Origin: Streptomyces sp. CB00455
Lineage (GTDB): Bacteria; Actinomycetota; Actinomycetes; Streptomycetales; Streptomycetaceae
DNA length: 64,000 bases
Reading direction: 5' to 3'
NCBI RefSeq assembly: GCF_001905445.1
Contig: NZ_LIVQ01000001.1
Location: 1,116,001-1,180,000, forward strand
Shown here: positions 58,346 to 64,000 of the stretch, piece after piece
How positions within the stretch are numbered: the stretch's first letter is position 1
Layout of the letters: each line of letters opens with the position of its first letter
Notes under the pieces: model-generated
Databases searched by the model: none
What the model saw: only the letters and a program-made list of their open reading frames with translations
What the model was told of the DNA's origin: nothing
Program-made: the position numbers and the translations under genes

Positions 58346-60163
58346 TTACGACGTGGGGATGCCGGCCACGCGGAGGGCGCGGGCCAGGTCCCGGTGGTGG
58401 GTGCCGGACAGTGCCGCGGCGGCCCGCAGCAGGCGCGGGGCGAACCACTGCGGGGCCCGGCGGGCGAGGTCGGCGGCCTCGTCCGCGGTGCGGACCCGGA
58501 CGAAGGCACCGAGCAGGGCGTCGGCCTCGCGGGACCGGCCCGCGCCGCCGAGCGCGAGGGCGGCGTCGGCGATCTCGGCGGTGGGGCGGGCCGCGCCCTG
58601 GCGCAGCAGGCGGTCGCAGTCGGCTTCCCGGCCGGCGTCGCCGAGGGCGGCCGCGGCCGCGGCGAGGCGCTCCGGCGGCAGCGAGGCGGCCTCCCACAGC
58701 AGGGTGGCCCAGTCGGCCGACAGCCCGGCGCGGCCCAGCTGGTCGGCGAGGCCGGGCAGCCGGTCCGCGGGCCAGGAAGCCGCTTCGCACAACAACGCGT
58801 GCGCCTCGCCACCACGGCCCTGCGCACGCAACACGATCAGCTCACCGACCACGACCGGTGTGGCCCGGCTCCCGGGCGGGGACGACGTGCCGTGCGGGGA
58901 CGACGTGCCGTGCGGCATCTCGGGGCCGAACGGCGCCCCCTGGGGCGACTCGGGGTACCCGGTCCCCTCCCAGACCCCCGACTCCGGCGCCCCGCCCGCA
59001 CCGTGAGCGGCGACGCCCGCGCCGCCCCCGGCGCGGGACGACTCACCCGGGGATGCCTGCGGGTAACCGGTTCCATCCCACGACCCCGACTCCCACCATC
59101 CCGACCCCGACTCCGGTGGACCGGCCGGACCCGCGCTGAGAGTGAAGGCGGCCGGGCCGCGGACCGCGCGGGACGACTCACCCGGGGACGCCTGCGCGTA
59201 ATCGGCTCCGACCCACGCCCCCGACCCCGGCGGACCGGCCGGACCCGCGCCGTGGACGAAGGCGGTCGGGCCGCCCCCCGGGCGGGGACCCGGCACGCCG
59301 GGGCCCGCCGAGGGTCCGGGCCCGGGCAGGTGGGGCAACGCTGTACCAGGGGCAGTGTCCTCGGAGCGGTCGAGCCCGGCGCGACGGAGCGAGGGAGCGG
59401 CCTCCGGGCGGCCGGAGCGCGCTCCTCGGGGGGCCGGTCCCGCGAGACCCTCCGCGTCGTGCGGACTGTCACCGTCCGGGTGGCCCGGCGGCGGCGTGAA
59501 GGCCGGGGCCTCGGGAGCCGCCGACCCGGCGTACCGCGCACCCCCGGCACGTCGCCCCCCACACGACCACCGGCCTGTGGGTGCGCCCTGGCCGCCGGTC
59601 GGGGCGTCGGGCCGCGGGTTCCGGGGCGGTGAGGGGTCGTGGGCGCCGGGGGATGCCGCGGGCGGGCGGAGGGCCGTGAGGCGGGACGTGAAGTCCTCGT
59701 GGCGGGCCGCCGCGCGGGCCGCGTCGTCCTGGGTCCAGGAGAGCTCGCGCGCCAGCGCGTCCGCCTCCGCCGGCCCGGCGGCGGCGGCGAGCCGGGCGGT
59801 CAGGCTCCGCAACGCCGCCGTCGCCGCGTCCCGCTGCGCGGCCGACTGAGCGCGCTGTAAGCGCAGTTCCTCCCACCCGCCCGGCATCCGGTCCCACGCG
59901 GCGACGGCCGCGGCCCGCAACCGCCCGGCGTATACCGTCTCGCGCGCCGCCACCTGCTCGCCGCGCGTCACCGCCAGGTCCCGCAGGAGCGACTCCAGCA
60001 CGTCCCACGGCGGTATCGCGGCCCCGTCGAGACAGGCCCGGACCCCTGCCGGGTCCCGCCGCAGGAACTCCCCGTACCAACCGGCCCCGGGATCCAGTCT
60101 CTGCGTCAACCCACGCAAGTAATCGGCGAGTTGACTGATCACCAGCGAAGTCGCGGTCTCCAT
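58346..60163 (-). CDS. Large low-complexity streptomycete protein with helical ends
   Basis: 605 residues, ATG at 60163; an in-frame upstream ATG at 60181 exists. N-terminal 165 residues: SQLADYLRGLTQRLDPGAGWYGEFLRRDPAGVRACLDG, PPWDVLESLLRDLA, then coiled-coil-like helices (RAQSAAQRDAATAALRSLTARLAAAAG). The middle 260 residues are Pro/Gly/Ser disorder with repeated blocks (YAQASPGESSRA, YPQASPGESSRA, AGPAGPPGSG, AGPAGPPESG). The last 170 residues are helical repeats (LADQLGRAGLSADWATLLWEAASLPPERLAAAAAALGDAG) of TPR/HEAT-like type. I do not recognise a function. The N-terminal module recurs in actinomycete regulatory proteins. Confidence 0.7.
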   Translation of the reverse strand: METATSLVISQLADYLRGLTQRLDPGAGWYGEFLRRDPAGVRACLDGAAIPPWDVLESLLRDLAVTRGEQVAARETVYAGRLRAAAVAAWDRMPGGWEELRLQRAQSAAQRDAATAALRSLTARLAAAAGPAEADALARELSWTQDDAARAAARHEDFTSRLTALRPPAASPGAHDPSPPRNPRPDAPTGGQGAPTGRWSCGGRRAGGARYAGSAAPEAPAFTPPPGHPDGDSPHDAEGLAGPAPRGARSGRPEAAPSLRRAGLDRSEDTAPGTALPHLPGPGPSAGPGVPGPRPGGGPTAFVHGAGPAGPPGSGAWVGADYAQASPGESSRAVRGPAAFTLSAGPAGPPESGSGWWESGSWDGTGYPQASPGESSRAGGGAGVAAHGAGGAPESGVWEGTGYPESPQGAPFGPEMPHGTSSPHGTSSPPGSRATPVVVGELIVLRAQGRGGEAHALLCEAASWPADRLPGLADQLGRAGLSADWATLLWEAASLPPERLAAAAAALGDAGREADCDRLLRQGAARPTAEIADAALALGGAGRSREADALLGAFVRVRTADEAADLARRAPQWFAPRLLRAAAALSGTHHRDLARALRVAGIPTS

Positions 60164-60208
60164 GGGCGCATTGGATCCCACCCGTGTTACGGGCGGGCTA
60201 CGGGCGCC

Positions 60209-60589
60209 TCAAAGCTTGACGGCGATCGCGGTGTGCGGCCGCTTCCCCCGCCGCGCCAGCGTGGCGGGCACGTCGACGAGCCAGAACTGCCAGGTGTACT
60301 TGCGCGACATGAGCCTGCGCACCCGCCGCAGCCCCGCCTCGTCGAGCAGCCTGGCCTCGCCCTCCAGGACGGGCGCCCCCGGCGCGACGCGCCCGCGCAC
60401 ATCGCACGCCGTGACGGTCACCCGGCCGTTGTTGCGGATCCGCTTGACCTTCCACGTCTCCGTGCGCGTCCACACGCACAGCTCCCCGCCGTCGGCCACC
60501 GCCCACACCGGCGTCGCCACGGGTGTGCCGTCCTTGCGGAAGGTGGTGAGACTGACGTACCTCGCCCTGCCCAGCTCTTCGAGATCCAT
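60209..60589 (-). CDS. PPOX-class F420-dependent oxidoreductase
   Basis: 126 residues, split-barrel FMN/F420-binding fold. Motifs: ARYVSLTTFRKDGTPVATPVWAVADGGELCVWT, KRIRNNGRVTVTACDVRG (phosphate-binding Lys/Arg/Asn), GEARLLDE, and the C-terminal WQFWLVDVPATLARRGKRPHTAIAVKL in parts. Short actinobacterial members reduce small aromatic or biliverdin-like compounds with F420H2. Substrate unknown. Confidence 0.9.
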   Translation of the reverse strand: MDLEELGRARYVSLTTFRKDGTPVATPVWAVADGGELCVWTRTETWKVKRIRNNGRVTVTACDVRGRVAPGAPVLEGEARLLDEAGLRRVRRLMSRKYTWQFWLVDVPATLARRGKRPHTAIAVKL

Positions 60590-60901
60590 GGGCAGACCCT
60601 ACGGGGGCGTGCGTGCGTGGGATACGGCCGGCCGTGGTCACCCACCCGGCTACCCGGCGCCGGGGTGGCGGCCGGCGAGGACCGATGGCGGCAAGGGGTC
60701 TCCCGGCTCCCCCGCCGGGGCCCCGCCGTCGGGGGCGGCGCAGACCGCGAACCGCACTCCCCCGCAAGGAGGGCGCCGGGAAAGCCGGACCGGCACGCCG
60801 GGACGCATGCGAGGCGGGCACGCTCCACGCCCGCCCGCACCTTCGCGCCCCCACCGCCGGCCGGGCCGTTCAGCCGCCGGGGCCGCCCGGACGGACGGAC
60901 C
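60590..60901. other. Intergenic region, no gene seen
   Basis: 312 bp of GC-rich sequence between two reverse-strand genes. It contains TGCGTGCGTGCG-type short repeats near 60610 and an AAGGAGGGCG run on the + strand at 60769 without a following gene. I see no convincing coding frame or RNA gene. Confidence 0.5.
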
Positions 60902-61153
60902 TCAGGCGGGCACCAGCGCGCACCGCCGCATCACCTCGTCCAGGGAGAGCCCGAGGACCCCGGCGAGGGCCGCCACGGTGAAGAAGGCGGGGGTGGGGGC
61001 CCGGCCGGTCTCGATCTTGCGCAGGGTCTCGGCCGAGAGGCCGGCCCCCGCCGCGATCTCGACCATGCTGCGCGGGCCGCGCGCCTCGCGCAGCAGGGCG
61101 CCCAGGCGCTCGCCGCGCTCGCGCTCTTCGGGTGTCAGGGGGGTGCGGACCAT
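60902..61153 (-). CDS. XRE-family helix-turn-helix regulator
   Basis: 83 residues, a single HTH: ERLGALLREARG, SMVEIAAGAGLSAETLRKIETGRAPTPAFFTVAALAGVLGLSLDEV. No ligand or peptidase domain. Divergent from map with only 64 bp between the start codons, which hold an AT-rich triple half-site. It is therefore most likely an autoregulator and regulator of map. Confidence 0.93.
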   Translation of the reverse strand: MVRTPLTPEERERGERLGALLREARGPRSMVEIAAGAGLSAETLRKIETGRAPTPAFFTVAALAGVLGLSLDEVMRRCALVPA

Positions 61154-61173
61154 GTCCCCATCCTACCCCGCAC

Positions 61174-61217
61174 GGCAATAACTATCCCGTTACAGTTATA
61201 CCGGTATAGTTATTGGC
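61174..61217. promoter_or_regulatory. AT-rich operator/promoter between the XRE gene and map
   Basis: GGCAATAACTATCCC at 61174-61188 is inverted at 61203-61217 as GGTATAGTTATTGGC (13 of 15 pair). A third half-site AGTTATACC lies between, forming TATACCGGTATA (61197-61208). TATAGT at 61205-61210 is a -10 candidate whose transcript would begin at or next to the map ATG. Confidence 0.75.
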
Positions 61218-61985
61218 ATGATGGAACTGAAGACGGACCGATCGATCGAACAGATGCGCGCCGCCGGCCGCGTGGTGGCCCAGGCCCTCGCGGCCGCGCG
61301 GGAGAGGGCGCGTGTGGGGGTCTCCCTGCTGGACCTGGACCGGGTGGCCCGCGGGGTCCTGCGCGAGGCGGGCGCGGCCTCGCCGTTCCTGGGCTACCGG
61401 CCCGCATTCGCTCCGGTGCCCTTCCCCGCAGTGATCTGCGCCTCGGTCAACGACGCCATCGTGCACGGCATCCCCGGGGACCACCGGCTGCGCGACGGCG
61501 ACCTGGTCAGTGTCGACTGCGGGGCGCTCCTCGACGGCTGGGCCGGGGACGCGGCGGTCAGCTTCACCGTCGGCCGGGCCCGCCCCGCGGACCTGCGCCT
61601 CATCGCCACGGCCGAGGAGGCACTGGCCGCCGGCATCGCCGCCGCCGTGCCCGGCAACAGGATCGGCGACATCGCCCACGCGGTCGGCACGGTCTGCCGC
61701 GCCGCCGGCTACGGCATCCCGGAGGGCTTCGGCGGCCACGGCATCGGCCGCCGCATGCACGAGGAGCCGGGCGTTCCCAACGAGGGCCCGCCGGGGCGCG
61801 GCACGGTGCTGCGCACCGGGATGGTCCTCGCGATCGAGCCGATGGTGATCGCCGGCGGCACCGACGACTACTACTGCGATGCGGACGGCTGGACCCTGCG
61901 GACCGTCGACGGCAGCCGCGCCGCGCACGCCGAGCACACGGTCGCGATCACCGCGGACGGCCCGAGGATCCTCACCGCGCTCTGA
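61218..61985 (+). CDS. map: Type I methionine aminopeptidase
   Basis: 255 residues. Pita-bread fold ligands: VSVDCGALLDGWAGDAAVSF (two Asp), GFGGHGIGRRMHEEP (His), MVLAIEPMVIAGG (Glu) and HAEHTVAIT (Glu); VHGIPGDHRL has the substrate-binding His. It removes initiator Met from new proteins. The start ATG directly abuts the operator, and no ribosome site is present, so the mRNA is probably leaderless. Being under its own XRE regulator and not in the ribosomal secY-adk-map locus, it is likely an additional, conditionally used enzyme. Confidence 0.94.
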   Translation: MMELKTDRSIEQMRAAGRVVAQALAAARERARVGVSLLDLDRVARGVLREAGAASPFLGYRPAFAPVPFPAVICASVNDAIVHGIPGDHRLRDGDLVSVDCGALLDGWAGDAAVSFTVGRARPADLRLIATAEEALAAGIAAAVPGNRIGDIAHAVGTVCRAAGYGIPEGFGGHGIGRRMHEEPGVPNEGPPGRGTVLRTGMVLAIEPMVIAGGTDDYYCDADGWTLRTVDGSRAAHAEHTVAITADGPRILTAL

Positions 61986-62089
61986 GCAGCGCCGAGGGCC
62001 CCAGGGCCCCTCACCGCGCCCTGAACGACGCCGACGGCGCGAGGGCCGGCCGCCGGGTACGTCTGGTACGGGCCCTCACCGCGCCCTGA
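61971..62089. repeat. Threefold repeat of the map gene terminus
   Basis: CTCACCGCGCTCTGA (61971-61985, the last codons and stop of map) recurs as CTCACCGCGCCCTGA at 62010-62024 and 62075-62089, each near a CGAGGGCC run. The spacing (39 and 65 bp) is uneven. Confidence 0.75.
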
Positions 62090-62125
62090 TCACCCGGCAC
62101 CCCGAGGACCCGTACCGCGTCCCGG

Positions 62126-63931
62126 TCACGGCTTTCCGTACGGGTGGACGACCATCGCCGAGCCGCCGCCCCGGCGGCTCGGCTCGGCCGCCGCCAGCCA
62201 GCGCCCGTCCGGCAGCCGCTGCACACCGGTGGCGGCGCCGATCTCCGGGTTCTGCCGGAAGCCATGGCCGAGCGCCTCCAGTTCCTGGCGCAGCGGGCTG
62301 TTCCAGAGCGGCGGTTCGAGCTCGGTGGTCGTCTGGTTGCGCTGGCTGGCGCGCGGCGCGGCGATCGCGTCGACCAGCGGCAGCCCCCGGTCCAGATGAC
62401 CGGTCAGGACCTGCAGGACGGTCGTGATGATGGTGGCGCCGCCCGGGGAGCCCACCGCGAGCACCGGCCGCCCGTCCTCCAGCACGATGGTCGGTGACAT
62501 GGACGACCGCGGCCGCTTGCCGGGGCCGGGCAGGTTCGGGTCCGGGACACCGGGGGCGGCCGGGGCGAAGGAGAAGTCGGTCAGCTCGTTGTTCAGCAGG
62601 AAGCCCCGGCCCGGCACGGTGATGGCGCTGCCGCCGGTGGACTCGATGGTGAGGGTGTAGGAGACCACGTTGCCCCAGCGGTCGGCGACCGTCAGATGGG
62701 TGGTGTTCTCCCCCTCGTAGGTGGTCGGCGCGGGCCGGCCGGTGGTGGCGCAGGGCGCCGGGTGGCGCGGGTCGCCGGGGGCGAGCGGGCTGGTCAGTGC
62801 CTGGTCGGGCTTGATCAGGCAGGCGCGGGAGTCGGCGAACCGCTGGGAGAGCAGCTCGCGCGTCGGCACGTCCTCGGCGGCCGGGTCGCCGACCCAGCGG
62901 CCCCGGTCGGCGAAGGAGATCCGGGATGCCTCGATGAAGCGGTGCAGGTACTGCGCCTCGGACAGCTTCGAGAGGTCGGTGCGCTCCAGGATGTTCAGTG
63001 CCTCGCCGACGGTGGTCCCGCCGGAGGAGGAGGGGGCCATGCCGTAGACGTCCAGCCCGCGGTAGCCCACCTGGGTGGGGGCCGGCCGTTTGGTGGCGTA
63101 CGCCCGCAGGTCGCCGGTGGTCAGGTCGCCGGGGCGGACGTTGCGGGTGGCCGCCGGGTCGACGGGCGGCTTGCGGACGGCCTTGACGATGTCCTCGGCG
63201 AGGGGGCCCCGGTAGAGGGCGCCGGTGCCCTTGCGGGCGAGTTCGGCGTACGTGGCGGCCAGGTCCGGGTTCTTGAAGGTGGAGCCGACCACGGGGAGAG
63301 CGCCGCCCGGCAGGAAGAGCTCGGCGGTGTCCGGGAAGTCCTTGAAGCGGTCCTGGTTGAGCTCGGTCTGGGCGCGGAAGGTGGCGTCCACGGTGAAGCC
63401 GTCGCGGGCCAGTTTCTCGGCGGGCCGCAGCAGTTGCCCCAGCGGGCGGCTGCCCCAGGAGTCCAGGGCGCTCTTCCAGGTGGCGGGCGTGCCGGGCACG
63501 CCGACCCCGCGTCCGCTGGTCTGCCCCTCGGCGAAGGGGATGGGCACGCCGTTCTCCTGGAACAGGGAGGCGGTGGCCGTGGCGGGGGCGGTCTCGCGGC
63601 CGTCGATGGTGTGCACGCGGTGGCTGCGGGCGTCGTAGTAGACGAAGTAGCCGCCCCCGCCGATGCCGGCCGAGTAGGGCTCGGTGACGCCGAGCGCGGC
63701 GGCCGTGGCGACGGCCGCGTCCACGGCGTTGCCGCCCGAGCGCAGGACGTCGATGCCCGCCGCCGAGGCGTCCGCGTCGACACTGGCGACGGCCCCGCCG
63801 TAACCGGCGGCGACCGGCACCTTGGCCGGGGCGGCCGTCCCGGCCGCGGAGGGCGGCGCGGCGGCTCCGGTCGAGACGAGCGCGCCGGCGAGGGCGAGCA
63901 GCGGTAGAGCGCGGGCGACGGGACGGTGCAT
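62126..63931 (-). CDS. ggt: Secreted gamma-glutamyltransferase
   Basis: 601 residues. Signal peptide MHRPVARALPLLALAGALVS with cleavage near residue 30. Ntn-hydrolase proenzyme: large-subunit motifs VLRSGGNAVDAAVATAAALGV, GIGGGGYFVYYD, DGRETAP and GRGVGVPGTPATW; the self-cleavage site and nucleophile Thr are in YEGENTTHLTVADRWGNVVS (cut before the second Thr of the pair) near residue 390; small-subunit LLNNELTDFSF, RPRSSMSPTIVL and GSPGGATIITTVLQVL. It hydrolyses or transfers the gamma-glutamyl group of glutathione-like or polyglutamyl substrates outside the cell. Confidence 0.95.
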   Translation of the reverse strand: MHRPVARALPLLALAGALVSTGAAAPPSAAGTAAPAKVPVAAGYGGAVASVDADASAAGIDVLRSGGNAVDAAVATAAALGVTEPYSAGIGGGGYFVYYDARSHRVHTIDGRETAPATATASLFQENGVPIPFAEGQTSGRGVGVPGTPATWKSALDSWGSRPLGQLLRPAEKLARDGFTVDATFRAQTELNQDRFKDFPDTAELFLPGGALPVVGSTFKNPDLAATYAELARKGTGALYRGPLAEDIVKAVRKPPVDPAATRNVRPGDLTTGDLRAYATKRPAPTQVGYRGLDVYGMAPSSSGGTTVGEALNILERTDLSKLSEAQYLHRFIEASRISFADRGRWVGDPAAEDVPTRELLSQRFADSRACLIKPDQALTSPLAPGDPRHPAPCATTGRPAPTTYEGENTTHLTVADRWGNVVSYTLTIESTGGSAITVPGRGFLLNNELTDFSFAPAAPGVPDPNLPGPGKRPRSSMSPTIVLEDGRPVLAVGSPGGATIITTVLQVLTGHLDRGLPLVDAIAAPRASQRNQTTTELEPPLWNSPLRQELEALGHGFRQNPEIGAATGVQRLPDGRWLAAAEPSRRGGGSAMVVHPYGKP

Positions 63932-64000
63932 CCGGACCTCCAGTGGCAGCGTCCGCCGAGCCTAACCGGCGTTCCGCCGTCCCGTCAGGACGTCCGCGCC

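Noticed and set aside
60610..60900. A small plus-strand gene preceded by AAGGAGGG at 60769
   Set aside because: No start at suitable distance gives a frame with protein-like composition.

Overview
The window is high-GC (about 73%) DNA from a Streptomyces-type actinomycete. The signs are GTG/TTG starts, near-universal G/C in third codon positions, mycothiol- and F420-type enzyme families, an Ada-AlkA repair fusion, SpoIIE-type phosphatases and a complete crotonyl-CoA carboxylase/reductase cluster. About 54 protein-coding genes are supported. I see no rRNA, tRNA, CRISPR array, complete transposase or prophage. Long open frames on the strand opposite real genes are high-GC artefacts and were left out.

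Layout. 1-8.3 kb: 3' part of an APC amino-acid permease, a membrane-anchored alkaline-phosphatase-superfamily protein, a catalytically empty resolvase-like small protein, an MBL-fold hydrolase coupled to a DedA protein, and a second MBL hydrolase coupled to a degenerate aminotransferase-like protein. 8.3-13.7 kb: DinB-fold protein, SAM methyltransferase, DUF5107/TPR protein and two GNAT-type genes flanking a 66-bp palindromic repeat. 13.7-18.7 kb: an S9/M20/M55 peptidase operon and an SRPBCC protein. 18.9-22.2 kb: a radical-SAM gene behind an SOS box, a secreted tripeptidyl-aminopeptidase-like hydrolase and RidA. 22.2-23.3 kb: a lower-GC patch holding a headless FG-GAP repeat gene, a 56-residue toxin-tip-like ORF and a Zn-ribbon immunity-like gene.

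24.3-33.7 kb is the metabolic core: a duplicated 3-hydroxybutyryl-CoA dehydrogenase, a TetR regulator, then ccr, ethylmalonyl-CoA mutase, a malyl-CoA-lyase-type enzyme, a MaoC hydratase and an acyl-CoA dehydrogenase. Together they fit the ethylmalonyl-CoA route for C2 assimilation and for supply of ethylmalonyl- and methylmalonyl-CoA extender units. It is followed by psd-pssA (phosphatidylethanolamine synthesis) and an Ada-AlkA/Ogt alkylation-repair pair.

37.8-50.1 kb: a second copy of the 66-bp repeat, NUDIX, glycerate kinase, an isochorismatase divergent from a GlxA-type regulator across a perfect 22-bp palindrome, two convergent multidomain SpoIIE phosphatases, and an aminotransferase/EamA pair divergent from an Lrp regulator. 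50.2-53.2 kb: a macro-domain protein coupled to a carotenoid-desaturase-like flavoprotein, and an inositol-phosphatase-family enzyme. 53.6-58.2 kb: a reductive pyrimidine-catabolism operon (beta-ureidopropionase, aminotransferase, dihydropyrimidinase, LLM-class oxidoreductase). 58.3-64 kb: a large low-complexity protein, an F420 PPOX protein, an XRE regulator divergent from a second-type methionine aminopeptidase across an AT-rich operator, and a secreted gamma-glutamyltransferase.

The most unusual points are the toxin/immunity remnant (22.2-23.3 kb), the repeat family whose end supplies stop codons (12.8 and 37.9 kb), the lysine-less aminotransferase coupled to an MBL hydrolase, the XRE/map operator, and the shared operator-like motif around the ccr cluster.
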